Source of the DNA: Lentisphaerales bacterium
Lineage (GTDB): Bacteria > Verrucomicrobiota > Lentisphaeria > Lentisphaerales > Lentisphaeraceae
Direction of reading: 5' to 3'
Assembly (NCBI GenBank): GCA_022446985.1
Contig: JAKVBD010000049.1
Location: 1 to 36,628 of the forward strand
Length of the DNA: 36,628 bases
Both the position numbers and the translations under genes were made by a program. Every line of letters starts with the position of its first letter. Positions within the stretch are counted from its first letter, which is position 1. The notes under the pieces are model-generated. The model worked only from the letters and a program-made list of their open reading frames with translations. It searched no databases and had not been told where the DNA came from. Below, in pieces: positions 24,715 through 32,624 of this stretch.

Positions 24715-25690
24715 GCTCTTTTAGAACTTTTTCAGAGAGTACTTTAGTATAAGAATGAATTTTGTAATGAGTTGGCATCCATCCTAATAGAAAGCGGTAG
24801 AAGTCAGTCCATGCCCAGGCATACAAGTCTCGCCATTCACTTTCGAGTTCAGTCCAGTCGATTTTGCTTTGACGAATTTCTAAAGCGAGCTTTAACTCAG
24901 AGAAATAGTGGTTGAGGTATTTTTCTTCTCCTTCTTGGCATTGGTATTCATTCAGACAGCTGCCTAAAAAGTAGGCGACATCTTTCATACCACAGCCACC
25001 ACCAACGTACTGAAAGTCAACTGCTGCAACAGAGAGTTCATCTTTGGAAAAGCATAAGTTGGCTACTTTGGCGTCACCATGAACAAATGTCTGGTACTTA
25101 CAAGAACTTAGTTTTTGATCTATTTCAGCAGCATAAGTTTTTAATGGTCCATTGGCCATTTCCTGAAGTTCATCAGGTCGTGTCTCTAAGTGCCAGTATG
25201 TTCCCGTTGGCCAGAGTCCGTCAGGTTTGATTCCCATGAAAGTCGCGTGAAAGTTAGCCAGCCAACTCAAACAGGTTTTAACGCCTTCTGAATCAAGGTG
25301 ACTATTGCGAACTGGAAAGCCCGCAGCATCGAGATCTTCCATGGTTATGATGTGTGAGTCTTCTGTTGAGGCAGAACCATAGAGTTGCGCGACTCTGCAA
25401 GAAGTATCGCAGGCTTTACTGTAATGATTATACCAGGCCATCTCAACTTCATAGGACTTCACTTTACGTTGGTGAGAGCGCTTGGTATTCCAACCCCTGG
25501 GATGTGATGAATTATCCGGTAAATCGATGAATTTTATGATAGCAGTATCGATCTTCTTACGACTATTTATAAGGTCCATTTTAAGTATTTGGCCATATCC
25601 ACTCCAGAGTGTTTGGATTAAGCTGTCATTGCCCAAACTTTTCGATAGAGTTGCTTTTAAAATCTGTTGCTGAAAAAATTCTCTCATCAT
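24707..25690 (-). CDS. APH/ecdysteroid-kinase-like small-molecule phosphotransferase
   Basis: An aminoglycoside-phosphotransferase-fold kinase of about 327 residues. The Brenner catalytic motif HGD is at 204-206 with Asn211 (FVHGDAKVANLCF), and the metal-binding Asp225 lies in VDFQYVGGG, a sequence more like the ecdysteroid-kinase/DUF1679 and choline-kinase-like group than true drug-modifying APH enzymes. LIQTLWSGYGQILKMDL at the N-terminus matches the first strands of that group. The substrate is probably an alcohol or amine metabolite; resistance is not implied. ATG at 25690 or 25687 or TTG at 25699 could start it; none has a strong ribosome binding site. It begins about 10 bases behind the infB terminator. 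Confidence 0.8.
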   Translation of the reverse strand: MMREFFQQQILKATLSKSLGNDSLIQTLWSGYGQILKMDLINSRKKIDTAIIKFIDLPDNSSHPRGWNTKRSHQRKVKSYEVEMAWYNHYSKACDTSCRVAQLYGSASTEDSHIITMEDLDAAGFPVRNSHLDSEGVKTCLSWLANFHATFMGIKPDGLWPTGTYWHLETRPDELQEMANGPLKTYAAEIDQKLSSCKYQTFVHGDAKVANLCFSKDELSVAAVDFQYVGGGCGMKDVAYFLGSCLNEYQCQEGEEKYLNHYFSELKLALEIRQSKIDWTELESEWRDLYAWAWTDFYRFLLGWMPTHYKIHSYTKVLSEKVLKELI

Positions 25691-25700
25691 CTTGCTCAAT

Positions 25701-25729
25701 AAAAAAGGGCTGTGTTAAAAACACAGCCC
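25701..25729 (-). terminator. Terminator of the nusA-infB operon
   Basis: Perfect 10-bp stem GGGCTGTGTT / AACACAGCCC (25707-25716 and 25720-25729) with a 3-base loop, followed on the minus strand by six Ts (25701-25706). It lies 23 bases behind the infB stop and immediately before the start of the kinase gene. Confidence 0.93.
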
Positions 25730-25752
25730 CTTAAAAGGTTTCTAACTAAAAT

Positions 25753-27708
25753 TTATAGTTTAGCGGCGACTTTTTCGTACTCGTAGATCTCAATTTGGTC
25801 TTGAGTTTCAAAGTCGTCAAAGTTGTCCAGGTTGATACCACATTCCATACCATTTGGAACTTCTTTGACATCGTCCTTAAATCTTCTAAGTTGTTTAATA
25901 CTACCGTTGTAGATCATTTCCTGATTACGGAAAACACGGGCATGAGCCCCAACTTTAACTTTACCGGAACGAACGATACTACCACAGATTTTACCGGCTT
26001 TAGTTTTGAATATTTCCATGATCTCAGCTTTACCGATGATGTTCTCACGGCTTTCGGCATCGAGCATACCGGTCATTTCTGCACGGATGTTGTCGATAAG
26101 TTCATAGATTACAGAGTAAAGAGAAACTTCGACTTCAGCGTTTTTAGCAGCCTTGTTTACGCCAGGGTTGGTTCTAACGTGAAAACCAATGATTCTGGTT
26201 TTAGTAGGAGCAGCAAGCTGTACATCAGTTTCAGTAATTGAGCCAACACCAACATTTACGATATCGAGGTTAATTTTGTCAGACTCAATTTTCTTGAGTT
26301 CAGTAACAATAGCTTCTGCAGTACCTTTAACATCTGCTTTGATGATAAGGCGAAGAAGTTTCTTGTCTTGCTCTTGAACCTGGTTGAGTAGTTCTTCAAC
26401 ACTGGTAATTTTCGGCTTGTCGAGTTTTGCACGGCGAATGTTGTTAGCACGTTCGCTGGCAATTTTCTTAGCTTCTTTTTCATTCTTACAAACAACGATA
26501 GGAGTACCAACTTCAGGAACACCGTTAAGACCAAGAAGTTTAACTGGCTGACTTGGACCAGCAGTTTTAAGTCTCTTATCCAGAGAGTTAACCATGCCTT
26601 TTACTTTACAGTAGAATTCACCACAGATAACTATGTCGCCTTGTTTGAATGTACCGTCTTGAACAAGGATGTTTGCAGTAGCTCCCATGCCAGTTTCAAG
26701 CTGAGATTCAATAACGATACCCTTACCAGGAATCTTATCGTTACCAGTGAGTTCATTGACTTCACCTTCAAGGTGGATACGCTCGATAAGCTCTTCCAGG
26801 CCAGTTTTTGCCAGAGCAGAAACTTTAACGCAACCATATTCACCACCCCACTCTTCTGTGAGAAGGCCTTGTTGCTGTAGCTCTTGGAGAACTTTGTTCG
26901 GATCGGCGTGTGGCAGGTCCATTTTGTTGATCGCGATGATCATGGGAACCTTGGCATCCATAATAATTTTAATTGCTTCTTTAGTCTGTGCGTTAACACC
27001 ATCATCTGCAGCAACAACAAGAACACAGATGTCAGTTAGAGAAGCACCACGCTTACGCATGGCAGAGAAAGCGGCGTGACCAGGAGTATCAAGGAAAGTA
27101 ACCTTCATACCTTTGTAGTCGATAAGCGATGCACCTGTGTGCTGAGTAATACCACCAGATTCACCAGCAGTAACAACAGTGTTTCTCAAAGCGTCAAGAA
27201 GTGAAGTTTTACCGTGGTCAACGTGACCCATAACAGCAACAACTGGCGGTCTGTTTACACGATCACCATCTTTTTCTTTGTACTGGATGTTTTCCGGATC
27301 TTCTTCTTTCGGCTTACGTTGAGTATCAGCCTGAGGTTTTTCACGTTTGTCAACAACGAGTTTTAAACCACGCTTTTCACAAAGGGCTTCAACTTTAGCC
27401 TGATCAATACTTTGATTGATAGCAGCTAGAACACCCATCTGCATAAGTTCTGTAATCAATTTATTAGCTTTGATATCCAGAGTTTCTGCAACGTTTTTAA
27501 CGATAAATGGTGGTTTAAGACGGACAACAGTATCGTCTTCCGGTTCTAAGTCTTCAACCTGGTCCTTAACAAGGTCACTCAGATCTTCATCAATAGTAGA
27601 TGATGCCGTCATGCCTTCGAAACCTTGAGCTTCAAGGAACTGCAGTAGGCTGTCGAGAGTGACTTTGATTTCTTTAGCCAGATCCTGAACTGTTATTTCG
27701 TTATTCAT
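25753..27708 (-). CDS. infB: Translation initiation factor IF-2
   Basis: IF-2 is the GTPase that places fMet-tRNA on the 30S subunit and promotes subunit joining. Residues 1-55 form an IF2_N helical module (MNNEITVQDLAKEIKVTLDS), and about 65-120 a second such module. The GTPase has G1 GHVDHGKT at 161-168, G3 DTPGHAAFSAM, G4 NKMD, and is followed by the domain II/III and C2 blocks (GIVIESQLETGMG, ADVKGTAEAI, GKICGSIVRSGKVK). At 651 residues it is much shorter than E. coli IF-2alpha because the linker region is compact. It sits 30 bases behind nusA on the same strand and ends in a strong terminator. Confidence 0.97.
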   Translation of the reverse strand: MNNEITVQDLAKEIKVTLDSLLQFLEAQGFEGMTASSTIDEDLSDLVKDQVEDLEPEDDTVVRLKPPFIVKNVAETLDIKANKLITELMQMGVLAAINQSIDQAKVEALCEKRGLKLVVDKREKPQADTQRKPKEEDPENIQYKEKDGDRVNRPPVVAVMGHVDHGKTSLLDALRNTVVTAGESGGITQHTGASLIDYKGMKVTFLDTPGHAAFSAMRKRGASLTDICVLVVAADDGVNAQTKEAIKIIMDAKVPMIIAINKMDLPHADPNKVLQELQQQGLLTEEWGGEYGCVKVSALAKTGLEELIERIHLEGEVNELTGNDKIPGKGIVIESQLETGMGATANILVQDGTFKQGDIVICGEFYCKVKGMVNSLDKRLKTAGPSQPVKLLGLNGVPEVGTPIVVCKNEKEAKKIASERANNIRRAKLDKPKITSVEELLNQVQEQDKKLLRLIIKADVKGTAEAIVTELKKIESDKINLDIVNVGVGSITETDVQLAAPTKTRIIGFHVRTNPGVNKAAKNAEVEVSLYSVIYELIDNIRAEMTGMLDAESRENIIGKAEIMEIFKTKAGKICGSIVRSGKVKVGAHARVFRNQEMIYNGSIKQLRRFKDDVKEVPNGMECGINLDNFDDFETQDQIEIYEYEKVAAKL

Positions 27709-27738
27709 ATTTATTTGTATTTTCCTTATTGCTCAACG

Positions 27739-28995
27739 TTAGGATGGCAATTTAGCCTTAACGTAGTCTATGATACTTTGGGCCTGTTCTTCATCTATTG
27801 CATCGATGCCAGTTAAATCGCTGACATCGGCAGCACCGATACCATCGAGAGAAAGATAGCCATTGCTGATCAGGTTTGAAGCAGCTTCTTCAGTAATGCC
27901 CGGAATCTTCATGAACATAGATTTAACTTCTTCCAGGCGCTGTTCGAATGTCTGTTCTTCTTCGTACTGGAAACGGGCAATTTCAATATTCCAGCCTGTG
28001 AGCTGGCGAGCCAATTTGGCATTGTGACCACGTTTACCAACAGCCAGTGAGTACTGATCGTCACCCACTTTAACTTTGGCAGATTGAGAGTCATAGTCGA
28101 GTTCGACTTTCATGACCTCTGCCGGTTTTAGAGCTTCTGTAATTAATTGTTTAACGTCAGGAGTCCAGTGAACGATATCGAGCTTTTCACGGTTCAATTC
28201 ACGGACGATTGCCTTAACACGTGCACCTCTAAGACCTACACAAGCACCTACAGGGTCTATGCGGTCTTCAGAACTGACAACGGCAATTTTTGTTCTATAG
28301 CCAGCTTCACGGGCAATGGCTTTGATTTCAACAATACCGTCAGTAATTTCGGTAACTTCTCTTTCGAAAAGTTTGCGAACCAGATCAGCATGAGTTCTTG
28401 AACAAACAAGACTTGGACCTGAGCGCTTAACATTAACTTCTTTAAGCAAAACTGTAATGTGATCACCGTTGTGGTAATCTTCAGAAGGGATACGGTCGCC
28501 GGCAGATAGAGCACCTTCGGCAGTACCGAAGTCGATGACAACGTCACCTCTTTCAAAGTAGCGAACTGTACCATTTAGAAGTTCACCAACGTGATCTACG
28601 AATTCTTCATTGACACGCTCTTTTTCGAGCTGTCTTAATTTTTGCATGATAGCTTGCTTCGTTGACTGAGCTGCAATACGAGTTAAGTTTTTGCTCGTTT
28701 CGTACTTACATGTGACAACATCGCCAATAGCAGCGTCGAGGTCATACTCTTTTGCAGATTCGACGTCAGTTTCAGTTCTTCTATCGCCAATTTCTTCAAC
28801 GACTTCAAAGTCAGCCCAGGTTGTAACGTCGCCGTTACTGCGATTGATGGTGACCTTAGGGTTAACCAATGTCTCTCCCAGTTCTTTTTGGGCAGCAGAA
28901 GTCAACGCTTCTTCAACAAGGTCAAAAAGTGTTTCTTTATTTATGTCTCTTTCTTGCTCGAGGTAGTCGAGCATCGCCAATAATTCACTATTCAT
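27739..28995 (-). CDS. nusA: Transcription termination/antitermination factor NusA
   Basis: NusA (418 residues) binds RNA polymerase and nascent RNA and modulates pausing, intrinsic termination and antitermination. Order of parts: RNAP-binding N-terminal domain (LEQERDINKETLFDLVEEAL), S1 domain with LNGTVRYFERGDVVIDFG, then KH domains with IDPVGACVGLRGARVKAIV and LAVGKRGHNAKLARQLTGWN, and a C-terminal helix-hairpin-helix-like part (IPGITEEAASNLISNGYLSL). It lacks the long acidic repeats of E. coli NusA. Usual neighbour rimP is not upstream. Its leader holds a promoter followed by an intrinsic terminator (29027-29055), a layout suited to NusA autoregulation. Confidence 0.97.
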   Translation of the reverse strand: MNSELLAMLDYLEQERDINKETLFDLVEEALTSAAQKELGETLVNPKVTINRSNGDVTTWADFEVVEEIGDRRTETDVESAKEYDLDAAIGDVVTCKYETSKNLTRIAAQSTKQAIMQKLRQLEKERVNEEFVDHVGELLNGTVRYFERGDVVIDFGTAEGALSAGDRIPSEDYHNGDHITVLLKEVNVKRSGPSLVCSRTHADLVRKLFEREVTEITDGIVEIKAIAREAGYRTKIAVVSSEDRIDPVGACVGLRGARVKAIVRELNREKLDIVHWTPDVKQLITEALKPAEVMKVELDYDSQSAKVKVGDDQYSLAVGKRGHNAKLARQLTGWNIEIARFQYEEEQTFEQRLEEVKSMFMKIPGITEEAASNLISNGYLSLDGIGAADVSDLTGIDAIDEEQAQSIIDYVKAKLPS

Positions 28996-29026
28996 AATCT
29001 TTACCGTAAATTCATAGCTTTTTTAC

Positions 29027-29055
29027 AAAAAAAACGGGGATTGTCGTAATCCCCG
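29027..29055 (-). terminator. Intrinsic terminator in the nusA leader (candidate attenuator)
   Basis: Perfect 8-bp GC-rich stem CGGGGATT / AATCCCCG (29035-29042 and 29048-29055) with a 5-base loop, followed on the minus strand by eight Ts (29027-29034). It ends only 31 bases before the nusA ATG and lies downstream of the -35/-10 pair at 29087-29114, so transcripts from that promoter must pass it to reach nusA. Confidence 0.88.
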
Positions 29056-29086
29056 ATGCAAAAAAATCGCTGTAACGTTGCTATGC

Positions 29087-29114
29087 AATATAAGCAGTAA
29101 TTGTTCAATGTCAA
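29087..29114 (-). promoter_or_regulatory. nusA: Sigma-70-type promoter of nusA-infB
   Basis: On the minus strand, TTGACA (29109-29114, all six consensus bases) and TATATT (29087-29092, five of six) are separated by 16 bases. Transcription would start near 29080, leaving a leader of about 85 bases that contains the terminator hairpin. Confidence 0.72.
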
Positions 29115-29209
29115 AAAGCCCTCAGCTCATAATTGAATCTAAAAAGTAATGGGGTGATTTTTAGTGATATTATCCAATGAATGCGTTTTGGAATGATGTC
29201 GGGAAGATC

Positions 29210-30643
29210 CTAGCAATAGGCTATGCATTCTTCCAGCTCTTGGTAGCACAGCCTTTTAACAAAACGAATGCCAAACAAGAGTCCAAGTGGCAGGACAATT
29301 GGTAGGAAAAAGTAGAGAAAGATAATTGTCAGGCTTGCAAAGAATAGGTTTATTTTATCTACCTTTCTGGAATTGAAGATGATTGCTAGGTTCAGATATT
29401 TTATGAAGATAATTAAGGCTGGAAGAAAAATAAATGAAGAAAGGGCGCCCGTTATAATCAAAGAGGGGAGTAGTTCACCTTTATTGGCACTAAGACTGGT
29501 TATCAAAACCAGTGTGACCATGGCATATATAAGGTAGAGGACTTGTGTGGCTGTTTTGAAGTACGCAAACTTTTCTTTGATGAACTCTTCTCTGCTGTAG
29601 GGAAGGGTCGCTAAGGATGATAACGTTCCCTCAGTAAATTCGATCTCGAATATTTTGGTCATGTCATTCCACATTTTAAAAAAGAAATAGGGGATGTATA
29701 AAAACATGATTAAAAAAAGCAATGGGAAGAATATAACTAGGGTAATGCTTAATAATATGGCGGTGAAAGGGTAAGCTCGCGCATATTCTATAGGGTTATA
29801 AGAGCGATGGATTAAGTTTTTGTCTTTATCTTTGATTGGAGAGACAGAGACTCTTCTTCTGATTACCGAACGAACAAATTTTGGCTCTATCGACTGCAAC
29901 TTAAGATTGATTTTTTTAGTGTAGTCATCCCAGAATGAGATTGGTGTAGTGGCCGCAAATTCAAAGTTAGCTTTTATAGACTTAAGTAAAATTATTGAAA
30001 ACACACTATAGATGCTTAGCTCCAAGAGGAAATATCCATCATAACCAGCAAAATCCATAATCTCATTTATTCGGTGAATTGGAGAGAATTGAAAGACCAT
30101 CATAAGAAAAAAGAGTGCTGAACATAAAGAGATGGAGATGAGCAAGGCTTCTTTTGAATTGGAGAATAGACAGGAGGCCCAAAAGCTGGCAAGCGAAGTA
30201 AAAGACAGCCAGAGACCGAGTGTTATGAGGGTTTGAAAAATTTGCTTGAGGGTAATTCCGCCTAGAGTAATTGAAAATAGGGTAATTGGTAAAAGGATTA
30301 GGAGTAAACTTATAAGGTGAGTGGATCTGCCAAAAAAACGGCCGCGTAAATATGCAGTCGAGGAGCTGTTTGTTAGTAGGATTAATCCGAGGGACTGATT
30401 TTCTTTGTCTTGAGTAACAGCGGACGAAAATGTGATGACAGCTGAGAATGTTAAGGCAAAGGCAAAAAAAACGGTTGAGTAGTGAAAGAAGTTGCCGCCT
30501 TGACCTGTTTTATACTTATCTATTGACAGTAGAATGAGGAAAAGCATAAATCCACAGCTGAAGCGATGAAAGTAAAGCCAGCTTTCACGGCAGTCTCTGA
30601 GGATGGTATAGCGGCTGAAATTGCTAAAAAAGTGGTTAATCAT
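29210..30643 (-). CDS. ABC-2-like multispanning membrane protein (orphan permease)
   Basis: A 477-residue integral membrane protein with about 12 hydrophobic segments in two halves, split by a cytoplasmic stretch around residues 235-290 (KKINLKLQSIEPKFV, RRRVSVSPIKDKDKNLIHRS). The first half has FSSAVTQDKENQSLGLILLT followed by RGRFFGRSTHL, a pattern typical of ABC-2 permeases (charged E/D-K-E, then G-L-x-L-L-L-T-x-x). The second half has an analogous EFTEGTLSSLATLPYSREEF, so the two halves look like repeats of the same ABC-2 unit. No ATPase gene is adjacent. It starts 33 bases behind rimO and probably shares its transcript. The exported substrate is unknown. Confidence 0.65.
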   Translation of the reverse strand: MINHFFSNFSRYTILRDCRESWLYFHRFSCGFMLFLILLSIDKYKTGQGGNFFHYSTVFFAFALTFSAVITFSSAVTQDKENQSLGLILLTNSSSTAYLRGRFFGRSTHLISLLLILLPITLFSITLGGITLKQIFQTLITLGLWLSFTSLASFWASCLFSNSKEALLISISLCSALFFLMMVFQFSPIHRINEIMDFAGYDGYFLLELSIYSVFSIILLKSIKANFEFAATTPISFWDDYTKKINLKLQSIEPKFVRSVIRRRVSVSPIKDKDKNLIHRSYNPIEYARAYPFTAILLSITLVIFFPLLFLIMFLYIPYFFFKMWNDMTKIFEIEFTEGTLSSLATLPYSREEFIKEKFAYFKTATQVLYLIYAMVTLVLITSLSANKGELLPSLIITGALSSFIFLPALIIFIKYLNLAIIFNSRKVDKINLFFASLTIIFLYFFLPIVLPLGLLFGIRFVKRLCYQELEECIAYC

Positions 30644-30676
30644 TTTATTTGCAAATCAGCCCCTGAGTTTAAAAGA

Positions 30677-32041
30677 TTAGTCTGTGACTACTTCTCCAAA
30701 TAGATCGTAGGCATCTGCTTCAAAGATGTTTACTTTAACGAAGCTTTTGTCACCAATACTTTCATCGTATTCGAAGTGAACCTGATTGTCAACATCTGGA
30801 GCATCGCCTTCTGTTCTACCAATGCAGCGAGTATTTCCTTCTTCATCTTCGAAAATGTCTTCGATAATGACGTTTAGGCTCTGATCGACAAATCGCTGGT
30901 TTTTCTCGTAGGAAATATCCTGCTGAATTTCCATGAGTTGGTTCTTGCGCTCTTCAGCAGTTTCAGCATCGGCATACTCATCAAAGTTGTAAGCATGAGT
31001 GTTTTTCTCGTGCGAATAAGTGAAGATGCCAACGCGGTCAAAACGCTGTTTTTCAACGAAGTCTTTAAGTTCAAGGAACTGTTCGTGATCTTCTCCCGGG
31101 TGACCCACAAGTAAAGTAGTTCTCATGGTAACGCCAGGAATCTTTTCCCGGAATTTATCCAGAAGAGCTTCTGTACGTTTACGCGTAATACCACGTCTCA
31201 TAGTTTTGAGAACTTTGTCTCCAGCGTGCTGAAGTGGCATGTCGATGTATTTACAGATGTGCTTTGCACTTGCGAAAGTATCAATAAGTTCGTCACTGAC
31301 AGTTGTTGGGTAAAGGTAAAGAAGTCTTACCCAGTAATCATCGGCATCGAGGTTATCAAGAGCCTGAAGCAGTTTAGCTGTTGATGAACCGTCTTTTAGA
31401 TCAGACCCGTAGCCAGTGGAGTCTTGAGAAACAAGGATGATTTCTTTAACGCCCTGATTAAGAAGAGCCTGAGCTTCTTTAATGACGGAAGTGATTGTAC
31501 GACTGCGGAGTTTGCCGCGGAAAGTAGGTATAGCACAGAAACTACACTTGTGATTACAGCCTTCTGAAATTTTGATGTAGGCATAGTGTGAAGGTGTGAC
31601 CAGAAGTCGAGGTGTGTTTTCGTCGTATAGGTAAACAGGCAAATCTTCTTTAACAAAGGTGTTCATTCCAGGAGTTTTACGGATAAGGTTCTGAACCATC
31701 TTGCCTATAGAAGATATTTCATCCAGTCCGAGAAAGAGGTCGACATCTGGATGATTCTTCTTGGTCTCTTCAGGAGAACGCTGAGGTAAGCAGCCGGCAA
31801 CAACAACTTTTCTATTGCGCCTTTTTTTCTTCCAGCGAACTGCATCCATTATTGCTTCATTGGATTCCTGACGAGCACCATCGATGAAGCTGCATGTATT
31901 GATGACAAAGATATCTGCATCGTTTAGGTCGTTTGTAAGAGAAACACCTTTTGTTGCTAAATCACCAAGCATAACCTCTGTGTCAACGAGGTTCTTTGCG
32001 CAGCCGAGGCTGCTGACACATATTTTCGCGGATTTTGGCAT
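30677..32041 (-). CDS. rimO: Ribosomal protein S12 methylthiotransferase RimO
   Basis: A radical-SAM methylthiotransferase of 454 residues that adds a methylthio group to the conserved Asp of ribosomal protein S12. The N-terminal UPF0004 domain supplies Cys14 (SLGCAKNLVDTE), Cys50 (INTCSF) and Cys84 (VAGCLPQR) for one [4Fe-4S] cluster. The radical-SAM cluster is bound by Cys162, Cys166 and Cys169 in EGCNHKCSFCAIP. The segments YIDMPLQHAGDKVLKTMRRG and GHPGED are RimO hallmarks that separate it from MiaB, and a TRAM domain ends the protein. It begins at ATG 32041, divergent from the DUF423 gene. The operon partner downstream is the ABC-2-like protein. Confidence 0.96.
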   Translation of the reverse strand: MPKSAKICVSSLGCAKNLVDTEVMLGDLATKGVSLTNDLNDADIFVINTCSFIDGARQESNEAIMDAVRWKKKRRNRKVVVAGCLPQRSPEETKKNHPDVDLFLGLDEISSIGKMVQNLIRKTPGMNTFVKEDLPVYLYDENTPRLLVTPSHYAYIKISEGCNHKCSFCAIPTFRGKLRSRTITSVIKEAQALLNQGVKEIILVSQDSTGYGSDLKDGSSTAKLLQALDNLDADDYWVRLLYLYPTTVSDELIDTFASAKHICKYIDMPLQHAGDKVLKTMRRGITRKRTEALLDKFREKIPGVTMRTTLLVGHPGEDHEQFLELKDFVEKQRFDRVGIFTYSHEKNTHAYNFDEYADAETAEERKNQLMEIQQDISYEKNQRFVDQSLNVIIEDIFEDEEGNTRCIGRTEGDAPDVDNQVHFEYDESIGDKSFVKVNIFEADAYDLFGEVVTD

Positions 32042-32129
32042 ATACCTAAAGTTCTGTAAATAAGTTATTTAATGTAAAATTTTAAAAATGCGCGATAAGA
32101 TACGCATGACTTTCTTAAAATCAAATAGA

Positions 32130-32159
32130 TTGCCGGAATTTTTGCATTACTAGTATAAG
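32130..32159 (+). promoter_or_regulatory. Possible promoter of the DUF423 gene
   Basis: TTGCCG (32130-32135) and TATAAG (32154-32159, five of six consensus bases) with an 18-base spacer, just upstream of the GGAGG ribosome binding site. It lies in the 141-base gap between divergent rimO and the DUF423 gene. The leader would be short (about 15 bases). Confidence 0.35.
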
Positions 32160-32182
32160 CAGGTAAAAAAGGAGGTTTAACG

Positions 32183-32551
32183 TTGCAGGTCAAAGATATA
32201 CTTGTATTCAGAGTCGCAGCGATACTGGGTTTTATCAACATTTTGCTGGGGTCTCTGGGCGCTCATGCAATAAAGTTTGAATCAGCGTATCACAAAGAGT
32301 TGTTCGATACAGGACTGCTCTATCAGTCAATACACATACCAGTTCTACTAGTCATGAGTTTAATTGCGGTTCGCAAGCAATCGATGGCAATGATAGGGGG
32401 TTTACTGGGCTTCACTTGGCCTTTGTTTTTCAAAGGTGCCACAGGAATAGATCTTGGTCCTATCGTTCCAACTGGAGGTATGGTTCTTATGTTCGCGTGG
32501 ATTTGGCTGATATTTGCTGTAAATCCTTCTAAAAAAGAACAGTCTGAGTAA
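32183..32551 (+). CDS. DUF423 family inner-membrane protein
   Basis: A 122-residue protein with about four membrane segments. It shows the DUF423 pattern: an N-terminal helix with GSLGAHAIK, a QSIHIPVLLVMSL region in place of the usual Y-H-x-x-H-x-L block, and a C-terminal GPIVPTGGMVLMFAWIWL, where the family has P-x-G-G. The function of the family is unknown. The start is TTG at 32183, chosen because GGAGG (32171-32175) stands seven bases before it and no better codon is nearby. The helicase gene follows after 73 bases on the same strand. Confidence 0.85.
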   Translation: MQVKDILVFRVAAILGFINILLGSLGAHAIKFESAYHKELFDTGLLYQSIHIPVLLVMSLIAVRKQSMAMIGGLLGFTWPLFFKGATGIDLGPIVPTGGMVLMFAWIWLIFAVNPSKKEQSE

Positions 32552-32624
32552 TCTGAAGCTGTTAAGTTCGGAATATGCTCTTATTGTGAGTAGTTAATTT
32601 AAATACAAAATCATGAGTTAGTCT

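Noticed and set aside
24699..24717. Bidirectional terminator at the convergent chemoreceptor and kinase ends
   Set aside because: There is a small 6-bp palindrome (AGCTTA-AA-TAAGCT) containing both stop codons, but the stem is AT-rich and short, so it is not called a terminator.
24707..25690. Antibiotic-resistance aminoglycoside phosphotransferase
   Set aside because: The catalytic motif is shared with the whole fold; the surrounding sequence is closer to the ecdysteroid/choline-kinase-like group, so resistance is not supported.
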